Shown one piece after another: positions 46,319-54,782 of a DNA stretch of 64,000 bases. Every line of letters begins with the position of its first letter. Positions within the stretch are counted from its first letter, which is position 1. Source of the DNA: Pedobacter schmidteae. Lineage in GTDB: Bacteria; Bacteroidota; Bacteroidia; Sphingobacteriales; Sphingobacteriaceae. The notes under the pieces are model-generated. The model saw only the letters and a program-made list of their open reading frames with translations, had not been told where the DNA came from and searched no databases. The stretch spans positions 865,097 through 929,096 of the forward strand of contig NZ_LS999839.1 in assembly GCF_900564155.1 (NCBI RefSeq). Reading direction: 5' to 3'. The position numbers and the translations under genes were made by a program.

Positions 46319-46368
46319 AAAAGTCCAATATTTTTCTAAATATCAGCTAGTTAAATAAAACAAATATC
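46319..46368 (+). repeat. ~50-bp direct repeat, right copy
   Basis: Same-orientation partner of 44737-44786, 1,582 bases downstream, beyond the VOC gene start. Confidence 0.75.
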
Positions 46369-46500
46369 GACTTCACTGTGGGTATGAGGTAAATCAAAAA
46401 ATAAGGCTCCTGTCAGCAAAATGTCATCTAACATTTTTATTTAGATCAATCGAAACTTTTCTGCAACATTCACCGTTATAGTTGCAGTTTGTTTGGTTTA

Positions 46501-46569
46501 GGTTGATCTGTGGTGGATCAACCATCTTAATAGCAGGGACGCATCGCCAGATCGTCCCTGTTTCATTTT
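46501..46569 (+). ncRNA. Candidate small RNA or leader with two hairpins and terminator-like end
   Basis: Hairpin 1 has an 8-bp stem (46501-46508 with 46516-46523). Hairpin 2 has an 8-bp stem (46534-46541 with 46553-46560) followed by TTTCATTTT. No ORF overlaps. It could be a short RNA ending here or the terminated leader of the lipoprotein gene at 46768. I recognise no known family. Confidence 0.35.
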
Positions 46570-46767
46570 ACATACATTCCATCCGCTTTTAGCACTCAAT
46601 TTCTCCAGCAAATCAAATTATCATACAAAGAGAACAAGAACTACAACTTGTTAATTTTCAAAGCCTAAAGCGATAAACCAATAGTTAAAACCGCATAATA
46701 ATTCAAAAAATGGCACAGTTTTCTCTAATGGGAGGGTTAATCATTTTTATTACTTAACCTTTTCACT

Positions 46768-47190
46768 ATGAAAAAAGCAATTATCATCCCCATCTTATTG
46801 TTATTTACCGTATTCGTTACTTCATGCAGCAAGGACAAAGACAAAGGACCAGACGGTGCCGACAAATCTGCCGAAGTATCATTAACTTACCAGGGCAAGC
46901 TAACTCTGGGCACATCTGGCGCTACGAAAGAATACTTAAATGCCAAAGTAAAAATTACCCGCAAAGGAGTAAATGAAGTAGCTATTGAACCGGTAAGCGG
47001 CGAAGCATACCCTGCATTTGCCTCAATCAGTTTCCCTAACATGATATACTCCAGTGCAACCAATATGTACGCAAGCGGAAATACCGGTGCAATGATATTC
47101 AGCTTCCAAAGCAATGGAACCATCAACCTGGAAATGGCTTATAACTTTAACAACACGGTTGTATTTTTTGAAGGTCCAAGCGTAAAATAA
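46768..47190 (+). CDS. Small lipoprotein, unknown function
   Basis: 140 residues: hydrophobic leader and lipobox FVTSC near residue 20, then a charged linker (SKDKDKGPDG) and a beta-rich domain of about 105 residues. No family recognised. It is monocistronic, with a terminator 21 bases after the stop and 536 bases of non-coding sequence upstream. Confidence 0.7.
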   Translation: MKKAIIIPILLLFTVFVTSCSKDKDKGPDGADKSAEVSLTYQGKLTLGTSGATKEYLNAKVKITRKGVNEVAIEPVSGEAYPAFASISFPNMIYSSATNMYASGNTGAMIFSFQSNGTINLEMAYNFNNTVVFFEGPSVK

Positions 47191-47211
47191 TATTTACCCA
47201 TCCCTATTAAG

Positions 47212-47244
47212 AACCAGGTCATGTAAATCATACCTGGTTTTTTT
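47212..47244 (+). terminator. Terminator of the small lipoprotein gene
   Basis: An 8-bp stem (47212-47219 with 47232-47239) followed by a T-run to 47244. Confidence 0.85.
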
Positions 47245-47339
47245 ATGCCCGAAAATGTTTTTCGATAAACTATTCGGTCCTATTTTTGTTATCTTAGGCA
47301 ACAGGCAACCCGGGGTTATAGCAAATGTTGTTTTACATC

Positions 47340-47420
47340 GTCATCCTGAATTTATTTCAGGATCTCTCAACAGAAGGGCGGCTTTGGAAGTGCGGGATCC
47401 TGAAATAAATTCAGGATGAC
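47340..47420. repeat. REPIN-like repeat, intergenic (81 bp)
   Basis: Two palindromes in inverted orientation: GTCATCCTGAATTTATTTCA plus GGATCTC on the left, and GGGATCCTGAAATAAATTCA plus GGATGAC on the right, around a 30-base unrelated middle. The halves are near-perfect inverted copies of each other. It is the best-preserved copy in the window and lies between the small lipoprotein and YtxH genes. Confidence 0.85.
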
Positions 47421-47483
47421 GAGAATACATAGATGACGATAGTACCTATTGCATGGGCTGACAAAAATTAAAATTTAAATACC

Positions 47484-47690
47484 ATGAAGAAAGAAACTAA
47501 AATAATTGCCGGTATATTGGCCGGGGCAGCTTTAGGCGCAGCGGTAGCCTTAATATTATCATCAGACAAAAGCGGAGAGATGAAAGATAAAATGTCAGAC
47601 TGGTTTTGCGACCTCCTTGATGCCTCGAAAGAGAAATTGGCCGATGTAACTGATCAGGTAAAAGAAACCATAGCGAAAGTAAGAGCTTAA
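47484..47690 (+). CDS. YtxH domain protein
   Basis: A 68-residue protein with an N-terminal glycine/alanine-rich transmembrane helix (IIAGILAGAALGAAVALIL, about 7-25) and a charged amphipathic helical tail, the YtxH (gas-vesicle-like/stress) pattern. The stop is directly abutted by the ATG of the metallo-hydrolase gene, so the two are translationally coupled. The role is unknown. Confidence 0.85.
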   Translation: MKKETKIIAGILAGAALGAAVALILSSDKSGEMKDKMSDWFCDLLDASKEKLADVTDQVKETIAKVRA

Positions 47691-49091
47691 ATGAAGATAG
47701 CTTTTCATGGGGCAGCACGTGCTGTTACAGGTAGCAAACACCTGATTACATTAAAAAACGGAACAGAAATTTTATTAGACTGCGGACTTTTTCAGGGAAT
47801 GGGCGATATCACCGAACGCTTAAACGAATCGTTCGGCTTTAACCCCGCCAAAGTAAACTACATGATCCTGTCGCACGCACACATTGACCATTGCGGCCTA
47901 TTGCCCCGTTTGGTAGCGGAGGGTTTTAGCGGGACCATTTTTTGCACCCCCGCCACCAAAGACCTGGCCGAAATACTTATGCTTGATTCGGCAAAAATAC
48001 AGATGCAGGACGCCGAATATGCCAATAGAAAGATTAAGCAGGTGGAAGACCAGGAAATGCCGCTGTATACTGATAAAGATGTGCAGCAAACGCTCCGTCA
48101 GTTTAAAACCATCCCTTACGAACAGGATTATAAAATAGATGACCACATCAGCCTTCGCTTTACCGATGCCGGGCATATTGTGGGTAGCGCAGCAATCCAT
48201 TTGCAACTGGCCGAAGACGACAAAACTACCCATATCGCCTTTAGTGGTGATGTAGGAAGGTATGGCGATCTCTTATTAAAAAGTCCTCAGACCTTCCCGC
48301 AAGCCGATTATATCATCATGGAATCTACTTATGGCGACTCTTTACACGCCGATCTGGATCCTATTGAAAATATGCTGGGCCAGATCATTACCCAAACCTG
48401 TCTGGAGAAAAAAGGAAAGGTAATTATTCCAGCTTTTAGCGTGGGCCGTACGCAGGAGCTGCTATATGCCTTAAATGCCTTGGACTTGAAAGGCAAACTG
48501 CCCAACATCCCTTATTATGTAGATAGTCCGCTATCCCTGGAGGCAACTGAAGTATTAAAAAGTCATCCCGAGGTATACAACAACGGGGTAAAGGAAGTGC
48601 TCAAAATAGATAAGGACATCTTCGGATTTAAAGGATTGAGGTTCATCGAAAGCGTAGAGGAATCTAAAGCTTTAAACAGCGATCAGCACCCCTGTGTGAT
48701 TATCTCATCTTCAGGAATGGCCGAAGGCGGAAGGGTAAGGCATCACATCAGAAACAACATCAGCGATCGTAAAAATACCATTTTAATGGTAGGCTACGCC
48801 AGTCCGGGCTCCCTGGCCGGCCGCCTGATGGCCGGACAAAAAAGGGTTTGGCTTTTTGGACAGGATTACGATGTGATTGCCGAGATCAGATCGATTAAAT
48901 CGATGAGCGCTCATGGTGATTATGAGGATCTTTTGCAATTCCTTTCAGTACAGAACGCTTCAAAAGTTAAACAGCTATTTCTGGTTCATGGCGAATATGA
49001 TGTGCAGCAGAAATTTGCTGAAAGACTACAGCATGCCGGCTTTAGGAATGTTGCCATACCAGAATATCATCAGGAATTTGAGTTGAGCTAA
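47691..49091 (+). CDS. MBL-fold beta-CASP metallo-hydrolase (RNA-processing type)
   Basis: A 466-residue zinc-dependent nuclease-like protein. The metallo-beta-lactamase motif is SHAHIDHCG (H62, H64, D66, H67), with a later GDVG and the third metal His in FTDAGHIVGSA. The beta-CASP insert (about 180-370) and the C-terminal RMMBL block (AHGDYEDLLQFL and FLVHGEY) mark the CPSF73/YsH1-related family that cleaves RNA. It probably acts on RNA in the cytoplasm; the exact substrate is unknown. Coupled to the YtxH gene upstream. Confidence 0.92.
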   Translation: MKIAFHGAARAVTGSKHLITLKNGTEILLDCGLFQGMGDITERLNESFGFNPAKVNYMILSHAHIDHCGLLPRLVAEGFSGTIFCTPATKDLAEILMLDSAKIQMQDAEYANRKIKQVEDQEMPLYTDKDVQQTLRQFKTIPYEQDYKIDDHISLRFTDAGHIVGSAAIHLQLAEDDKTTHIAFSGDVGRYGDLLLKSPQTFPQADYIIMESTYGDSLHADLDPIENMLGQIITQTCLEKKGKVIIPAFSVGRTQELLYALNALDLKGKLPNIPYYVDSPLSLEATEVLKSHPEVYNNGVKEVLKIDKDIFGFKGLRFIESVEESKALNSDQHPCVIISSSGMAEGGRVRHHIRNNISDRKNTILMVGYASPGSLAGRLMAGQKRVWLFGQDYDVIAEIRSIKSMSAHGDYEDLLQFLSVQNASKVKQLFLVHGEYDVQQKFAERLQHAGFRNVAIPEYHQEFELS

Positions 49092-49111
49092 GTGATTACA
49101 TCCATTCTGTT

Positions 49112-49221
49112 GTCATCCTGAGTAGCTGCTCTACTGGGCAGTCATCCTGAGTTTATCTCAGGATCTCTCAAGAACAGGACTTTTCACCATACCAAGAGAT
49201 CCCGGCCTACGCCAGGATGAC
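49112..49221. repeat. REPIN-like repeat with extra half unit, intergenic
   Basis: The full element is 49141-49221 (GTCATCCTGAGTTTATCTCA, GGATCTCTCA, middle, GAGATCCCGG, GGATGAC). An additional half starts GTCATCCTGAG at 49112. It lies between the convergent metallo-hydrolase and rhomboid genes. Confidence 0.82.
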
Positions 49222-49240
49222 GATAGTATTAAGCCATCAA

Positions 49241-49858
49241 CTAACCGATTTTTGCCAATAATTGCTGGATAAAATGTGGGATTACTCCCGGCACAATTAG
49301 CACCGTAACAATCATACCGGCCAGCGCACCAAAAAAGTGGGCGTCGTGGTTGATACTGTCCCGGGAATGTTTGGAGGCATACACACAATACACCAGGTAT
49401 AGCGGTCCAAAAACGATCGCCCAAATGGGTATTGGTATCGGAAAGATCATCATCTTAGAGAAAGGCTGAAATAAAATAAAGCTAAACAATACGGCACTGA
49501 TAGCTCCCGAAGCCCCCAGACTATTGTACCACATGTCGTTTTTATGTTTTATCACCGATGGGATATCGCTTAAAACCAGGCCCAGAAAATACACCGCCCC
49601 GAATCGCCAGGAACCGATCACCCCTTCCAGCTGAAAAGCGAAGAAATAAAAGGTCATCATGTTAAATATCAGGTGCATCCAATCGGCATGGATCAATCCA
49701 CTGGTAATTAAGGTATACAATTTATATCTGCGTGACACGCTATAAGGATGCAGCATAAATTTGCCATATAAGGCATGGTCGTTAAAGGCGTAAATACTGG
49801 TGACAACGGTAAATAAAAAGATAATCGAGGCAACGGGGGTATGGCTCAGGTATTCCAT
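49241..49858 (-). CDS. Rhomboid family intramembrane serine protease
   Basis: A 205-residue membrane protein with about six helices. Catalytic Ser117 is in GASGA and His174 in AHFFGALAG; N66 in the HLIFNMMTF helix is the oxyanion residue of the family. These are all present, so it should be active. Substrate unknown. It is followed on the same strand, upstream, by the barrel protein gene (10 bases apart), a possible two-gene unit. Confidence 0.93.
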   Translation of the reverse strand: MEYLSHTPVASIIFLFTVVTSIYAFNDHALYGKFMLHPYSVSRRYKLYTLITSGLIHADWMHLIFNMMTFYFFAFQLEGVIGSWRFGAVYFLGLVLSDIPSVIKHKNDMWYNSLGASGAISAVLFSFILFQPFSKMMIFPIPIPIWAIVFGPLYLVYCVYASKHSRDSINHDAHFFGALAGMIVTVLIVPGVIPHFIQQLLAKIG

Positions 49859-49868
49859 AATGTGTATT

Positions 49869-50576
49869 TTAATATAATGTTTTGGTAGATAAGCCTACAG
49901 ATCCGAAATGGTACTTCAGACCGATGGAAAAATAAGTATAAATATCGGGCTTGCCGCTTTTAAATTTTAGTGGCGAGTCGTCATAGCCATCTAAACCCTC
50001 GCCAAGGGTAACATTGGTCTGGTAGTTAAAGTTAACACCATATTTATAGTATCCATATCTGTCCATGAAATTGAAATTAATACCCAGATTTAAAGGAATC
50101 ATCAGGTCTTTTGAGTTGTCTTTTCCCGGAAAAACATAGCCCGAAGCATCATAAGGTTTTTCACGGACAACAAAATGCATCGTATTCATCACTATTCCGG
50201 CACCAGCTCCTGCATAAAGCCCCTTAATGGCATTGGCAAAGCCACTTCTTTCATAGTTAATCAATGCACCCAGGTATACCTTGCCATTCAGCGCAAAAGC
50301 CTTATATCGGTTTATAAATTGGCGGTAATTGGGATCTGTATTTACATCACCGCCATTAATTTCGCCCATTTGACCTTCAAAGCCCAGACTCAAAAAGGGA
50401 GTAAAAAGATAATCAAATGTCCCATAACCGGCAATGCCATAGTCGTGCTTCGCTAAATCAGCAAAAGACTGGGTAATTCCGGCGCCCGCGCCGATGGTCA
50501 TTTTATAAAAATTAGATTGTGCTGTGGCATTTAAACAAAGAGAGAGTGCCAGTAACGATGCAAAAATTGGTTTCAA
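49869..50576 (-). CDS. Outer-membrane beta-barrel protein, PorT/OmpA-barrel-like
   Basis: About 235 residues from the TTG at 50576, which gives a clean signal peptide (MKPIFASLLALSLCLNATAQ). An upstream in-frame TTG at 50603 would add nine polar residues. The mature part alternates aromatic/glycine strands (AGYGTFDYLFTPFLSLGFEGQMG, YFSIGLKYHFG), the pattern of an eight-stranded barrel. No catalytic motif. It is upstream of the rhomboid gene on the same strand and divergent from pepT. Confidence 0.75.
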   Translation of the reverse strand: MKPIFASLLALSLCLNATAQSNFYKMTIGAGAGITQSFADLAKHDYGIAGYGTFDYLFTPFLSLGFEGQMGEINGGDVNTDPNYRQFINRYKAFALNGKVYLGALINYERSGFANAIKGLYAGAGAGIVMNTMHFVVREKPYDASGYVFPGKDNSKDLMIPLNLGINFNFMDRYGYYKYGVNFNYQTNVTLGEGLDGYDDSPLKFKSGKPDIYTYFSIGLKYHFGSVGLSTKTLY

Positions 50577-50642
50577 CGTATCTTCTTTTAAGTATGTAGG
50601 CAAAACTATAATCTTTATATAACTTTGGAGTTTTATAAGACT

Positions 50643-51896
50643 ATGCTAAAATATATAAATAAAAACAAATCCCTTCAAAACAGGTTCACAAAATACGTAC
50701 AGATAGACACCCAGTCCGATCCTTCTTCGCCGACTGTTCCTTCGACCGAAAAACAGAAGAATTTAGGTAAGGTACTGGTTGACGAATTGCTGGAACTGGG
50801 CATTACGGATGCACACCTGGATGAGTATGGCTATGTATACGCCACCATTCCGGCCAATACTGATAAAAAAGTCCCTGTGATTTGCTTCTGCTCGCACATG
50901 GACACCTCGCCCGACTGTAGCGGCTATAACGTAAAGCCCATTATTCACGAAAATTATCAGGGTCAGAACCTGGTATTGCCGGATGACCATTCCGTTATTT
51001 TGAAAATGAATGAACATCCTGATCTGAAAGATCAGATTGGGAACGACATCATCACAGCAAGCGGGACTACACTGCTGGGCGCCGATAATAAAGCCGGACT
51101 GGCAGAGATTATGGAGGCAGCCGCATTTTTAATGGGGAACCCTGATTTTAAACACGGTACGGTTAAAATATTGTTTACGCCTGACGAGGAAATAGGTCGC
51201 GGGGTGGATAAAGTAAACCTGGAGAAACTAGGCGCCGATTTTGCCTATACCATTGACGGCGAAACCCTGGGTTCTATTGAAGATGAAACTTTCTCGGCCG
51301 ACGGAGCTGTACTGACCATTAAAGGCGTAAGTGCACACCCGGGCTTTGCCAAAGGCAAAATGGAAAGTGCCATTAAAATATTATCTGATGTCATCAGCTC
51401 CTTGCCTGCAGATTGCCTTTCGCCAGAGTCGACAGAGCTGAAAGAAGGTTTTATTCATCCGGTTACCATTAGCGGGAATGTAGAACAGGCTGAAGCCAGG
51501 TTTATCCTGCGTGCATTTAATGACGAAGAACTGGCCGCCAATGGCGAATTACTGGATGCTACGGTACAGAACATCATCGAAGATTTTCCAAATTCATCTT
51601 ATGAGTTGAAAATTACCGAGCAGTACCGTAACATGAAACAGGTGCTGGATCAATATCCTCAGATTATTGAATACGGTATCGAGGCTATCAAACGTGCCGG
51701 CATTACCCCTAAACAGCAAAGCATCAGGGGTGGTACCGATGGCTCTAGGTTATCATTTATGGGCCTGCCTTGTCCGAATATTTTTGCCGGCGAACATGCT
51801 TTTCATGGTAAGCAGGAATGGGCATCGGTTCAGGATATGGAAAAGGCCGTGGAAACTATTGTGAATATTGCCGCCATCTGGGAAGAGCGCGCATAA
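50643..51896 (+). CDS. pepT: Peptidase T (tripeptidase, M20B)
   Basis: 417 residues from the ATG at 50643 (MLKYINKNKS); a TTG at 50625 overlaps the -7-like TAACTTTG at 50620-50627, so the later ATG is preferred. Cytoplasmic zinc aminotripeptidase. Metal ligands and catalytic residues lie in FCSHMDTSPD (His, Asp), LLGADNKAG (Asp), FTPDEEIGRG (catalytic Glu and Glu ligand), TIDGE (Asp) and the final His in AGEHAFHGKQEW. Length matches family. It converges with the next gene with only seven bases between stops. Confidence 0.95.
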   Translation: MLKYINKNKSLQNRFTKYVQIDTQSDPSSPTVPSTEKQKNLGKVLVDELLELGITDAHLDEYGYVYATIPANTDKKVPVICFCSHMDTSPDCSGYNVKPIIHENYQGQNLVLPDDHSVILKMNEHPDLKDQIGNDIITASGTTLLGADNKAGLAEIMEAAAFLMGNPDFKHGTVKILFTPDEEIGRGVDKVNLEKLGADFAYTIDGETLGSIEDETFSADGAVLTIKGVSAHPGFAKGKMESAIKILSDVISSLPADCLSPESTELKEGFIHPVTISGNVEQAEARFILRAFNDEELAANGELLDATVQNIIEDFPNSSYELKITEQYRNMKQVLDQYPQIIEYGIEAIKRAGITPKQQSIRGGTDGSRLSFMGLPCPNIFAGEHAFHGKQEWASVQDMEKAVETIVNIAAIWEERA

Positions 51897-51903
51897 GTTA
51901 TTC

Positions 51904-52605
51904 TTATTTAGCCAGGGTTAACCTGGCTAAATATTGATCTGAATCATCTTCAAATATAATTTCTACATGCCAACCGGTAGCTTTGGCAATATCAATCAGT
52001 GTTTTCTGGTCTACATAAATCCATTTAAACCAATTGCCTTTCTGGCTTTTATATTCATACCTGAAGCTTACCTCTCCAAAATAACCATTTTCGGGAAAAG
52101 GCACTTCCAGATACAGATAAGAGAGATCGGAGCTATCAAAAACCAATTGTCCTTTTTCGGCAATTAAACTTTTAACATGTCCTAAAAAGGCTTTTAATCC
52201 TGGAATAGATCCGGTAAGGCCAATTCCATTCATCATAAAAAGCAAAGTGTCGTATTTCTGCGCTCCCTCAGGCAATTTGTAGGTAAGGATATTCCCTTCT
52301 ATAGCTTGTTTCAAGCCTCGTTGTCTCATAATGGTCACGGCTGGAACCGAGATATCCATTCCTGTTACATCCAAACCTCTTTTTTGAAGTATTAAGGCAT
52401 GACTGCCTACGCCGGCCCCAACATCCAGCACTTTACCTTTACAGAGGTCAAGCGCCCTAAGTTCCAGCTCGGGCATTTCACGCTCATCTCTGAAATAAAT
52501 GTCGACAGGCATTTCCTCGGGCTCATCATAAGAATTGTGTACCCAAAGGGTTTCTGCCGGGGGCTTTATAAATTGATCTTTTAAGGCTTCTCCAAAAACG
52601 TCCAT
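51904..52605 (-). CDS. Class I SAM-dependent methyltransferase
   Basis: A 233-residue methyltransferase. SAM-binding motif I is VLDVGAGVGSHAL (about 55-67), followed by DVTGMDIS. A C-terminal domain with SFRYEYKSQKGNWFKWIYVD is typical of small-molecule methyltransferases. On the minus strand TAATTTTG (52617-52610) ends four bases before the ATG, so the mRNA may be leaderless. A 27-base hairpin covers the last codons. Confidence 0.85.
   Translation of the reverse strand: MDVFGEALKDQFIKPPAETLWVHNSYDEPEEMPVDIYFRDEREMPELELRALDLCKGKVLDVGAGVGSHALILQKRGLDVTGMDISVPAVTIMRQRGLKQAIEGNILTYKLPEGAQKYDTLLFMMNGIGLTGSIPGLKAFLGHVKSLIAEKGQLVFDSSDLSYLYLEVPFPENGYFGEVSFRYEYKSQKGNWFKWIYVDQKTLIDIAKATGWHVEIIFEDDSDQYLARLTLAK
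51906..51932. other. Hairpin within the 3' end of the methyltransferase gene
   Basis: An 11-bp perfect stem (51906-51916 with 51922-51932) with a 5-base loop sits in the last nine codons, just after the convergent pepT stop. Without T-runs it is at best a bidirectional transcript barrier. Confidence 0.55.
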
Positions 52606-52685
52606 ACAGCAAAATTAGAGAAATTTCTAAAACTATTCCGACCGCAAATGGTCAATCATTCAGAACGACGGTCAAACGGACCCTA

Positions 52686-53654
52686 TTAATTCGTATCGGG
52701 CAAAGCCGGGGGATTAAAATAGCTGATCGGACTTGTTGGATCTTTAATAATCTCGAACAGCGTATGCCCCCATGGTTTCCAAAAATCCTGCAACACCTGT
52801 GCATAGGTTTTATGCTGCCAGTGGTCAAACAAAGGCTTGTTTAAGGTTCCTTTAAGTGGCATGGCATCAATGTAAATAGAGCCCTCAACCGGCATAATGG
52901 CATACTCAGGCAAGCGGTTAAACAGATAGGCAGAATAATAAAAACGGGCGCAAAGCTCTTCAAACTGCTGCGCAGATAAAGGGTCAGTGCCAATATTTTC
53001 CAGCAGCTCACCATGATATTTTTTGTTGGTTCCGTTGTCCTGCAAACAGGCAATAATTCCAAAATCCTTCAGCTTTAGCGAAAAAGTAAGCGTGTTGATC
53101 TCATCCCGGAAACTGAACGGAGTATCCTTATCTTCCAGCGGCACCACCACAATAGACCACGGCGTAAAATCTTCATACACCACATCCAGGTAAATACTCT
53201 GGATCATGGTATTCAGGTTACCGAACTTATGCATCAAGCCCTGCGACATGTTTACCCCATCGTCACTGATCTGTTGTAAACGCACGGCAGCATTCATCTC
53301 TATGTAAATAAGGCTATACATAAATTTCCCAATCCATTTAAAAAGATCAGCTTCCTCCAGTTGGGATACCCCGGCATAACCTTCAGCAAAAGCTTTGGCT
53401 ATTTTATCTTCCAGTGGCTCAACAAAATGGGCTATTACCTCGGTATTACAAGGCACCTTTAAGGTATTGTACGATCTTACGCTTTCATCCAGCAGTTTAA
53501 TCTGTTCGTTGCCACTAAAATTTGCCACTTCCAGCAACCATGCCGGCAATACGTTAATTTCTTCAATTGGCGATTTGAATGTATCTCCACTTAAAAAGCA
53601 GTTTTTATATTTAAAATCGAAGTTTTTAAAAGGTTGGTATATGGTGCTGTTCAT
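52686..53654 (-). CDS. Conserved hypothetical protein
   Basis: 322 residues from the ATG at 53654 (MNSTIYQPF); a Met three codons earlier is the alternative. No signal peptide or transmembrane segment; a mix of predicted helices and strands with aromatic-rich segments (FDHWQHKTYAQVLQDFWKPWG). No family recognised and no catalytic motif seen. It is divergent from the epimerase gene, from which it is separated by under 90 bases. Confidence 0.7.
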   Translation of the reverse strand: MNSTIYQPFKNFDFKYKNCFLSGDTFKSPIEEINVLPAWLLEVANFSGNEQIKLLDESVRSYNTLKVPCNTEVIAHFVEPLEDKIAKAFAEGYAGVSQLEEADLFKWIGKFMYSLIYIEMNAAVRLQQISDDGVNMSQGLMHKFGNLNTMIQSIYLDVVYEDFTPWSIVVVPLEDKDTPFSFRDEINTLTFSLKLKDFGIIACLQDNGTNKKYHGELLENIGTDPLSAQQFEELCARFYYSAYLFNRLPEYAIMPVEGSIYIDAMPLKGTLNKPLFDHWQHKTYAQVLQDFWKPWGHTLFEIIKDPTSPISYFNPPALPDTN

Positions 53655-53741
53655 ATTGGCCACAATATTAGGTATATTATTTTTACATTCGCTTTTACAC
53701 TACTTTTTATAACTTTTAAATTACCAAAAGCTTTTCCGGCT

Positions 53742-54782
53742 ATGAAAATTGCTTACACTCCCTACAACCTTGAATTGAAACATCCTTTTTCTATTGCGAA
53801 GTTTTCGAGAACAAGCACCCCAATCATGCTCATCAGGCTCAATTACGAGGGCGTTGAAGGTTATGGCGAGGCTTCGATGGTGCCCTATATGGGCGAAAGT
53901 GAAGAAACTGCCATTCAATTTTTAAGGAAAGTAGACTGGTCGCGCTTTATTTACCCCTTTAATTTTGATGAAATAAAAGCGTACCTGGACAGCCTGGAAA
54001 AGGGGCACCCCGCTATAAAAGCAGCCATCGACATTGCCTTGAATGACATCAGCGGAAAGCTATTAAACAAACCTTGTTATGAAATGTATGGCACCGACCC
54101 CTTAAAAATGCCCCTTACATCTTATACCATTGGGATAGACACCCCCGAGGTGATCCGCGAAAAAGTGGCCGATGCCAACGGGTTTAAAGTGCTAAAAATT
54201 AAACTCGGCAGGGATAATGATAAAGAACTGATCAATACCATCAGAAGCGTAAGCGACCTGCCCCTGTATGTGGATGCCAATCAGGGCTGGAGTAACCGGA
54301 AACAGGCCATAGAAATGATTTACTGGCTGCACGACCAGGGCGTACAATTGATAGAACAACCCATGGACAAGGCAGATCTGGACGGTAATGCGTGGCTTAC
54401 AGGCCGAAGTCCGATACCCATTTTAGCCGACGAAGCCGTTCAGCGCCTGGCAGACCTGGACGGACTGAAAGGGGCCTACCATGGCATTAATATTAAGCTG
54501 ATGAAAAGCGCTGGTATGCATGAAGGTCATCAGATGATCCTGAAGGCCAAATCAATGGGAATGAAAGTATTGATCGGTTGTATGAGCGAAACATCCTGTG
54601 CCACCCAGGCAGGCATGGCATTGGCTCCACTATGCGATTGGGCCGATTTGGATGGCCCATGGCTCACCAAAAACAATCCCTTTACCGCGCCAAAAATGAG
54701 AGATGGCAAATACCTGTTGAACCAATTACCGGGTTTAGGCCTGGAGGGCGTAAACCCGGCATTATTTACTGACGCTTTTTAA
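53742..54782 (+). CDS. L-Ala-D/L-Glu (dipeptide) epimerase
   Basis: 346 residues from the ATG at 53742 (MKIAYTPYNLELKHPF); upstream ATGs give a hydrophobic run not found in the family. Enolase-superfamily enzyme of the muconate-lactonizing subgroup. Catalytic K152 and K154 are in LKIKLG, metal ligands are D178 (VDANQGW), E205 (IEQP) and D230 (ADEA), and the second general base is K252 (NIKLMK). The late CMSETSCATQAG segment is also typical. It epimerises the L-Ala-Glu dipeptide in murein-peptide recycling, and pepT upstream fits peptide salvage. Its end overlaps the small gene on the other strand by 17 bases. Confidence 0.92.
   Translation: MKIAYTPYNLELKHPFSIAKFSRTSTPIMLIRLNYEGVEGYGEASMVPYMGESEETAIQFLRKVDWSRFIYPFNFDEIKAYLDSLEKGHPAIKAAIDIALNDISGKLLNKPCYEMYGTDPLKMPLTSYTIGIDTPEVIREKVADANGFKVLKIKLGRDNDKELINTIRSVSDLPLYVDANQGWSNRKQAIEMIYWLHDQGVQLIEQPMDKADLDGNAWLTGRSPIPILADEAVQRLADLDGLKGAYHGINIKLMKSAGMHEGHQMILKAKSMGMKVLIGCMSETSCATQAGMALAPLCDWADLDGPWLTKNNPFTAPKMRDGKYLLNQLPGLGLEGVNPALFTDAF

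Larger units (their letters stand above)
46232..46767. other. Intergenic region with repeat and hairpins, no ORF
   Basis: A 536-base stretch between the divergent VOC and lipoprotein genes. It holds the right copy of the direct repeat (46319-46368) and two strong hairpins (46501-46560). I see no credible coding sequence. Confidence 0.6.

Noticed and set aside
47340..47420. The palindromic element as a simple terminator
   Set aside because: The preceding gene already has an intrinsic terminator at 47212-47244, the element has no T-run, and similar sequence occurs inside a coding gene.
42361..49221. The repeated palindromes as a CRISPR array
   Set aside because: Copies are kilobases apart, contain internal inverted halves and are not regularly spaced; no cas genes.
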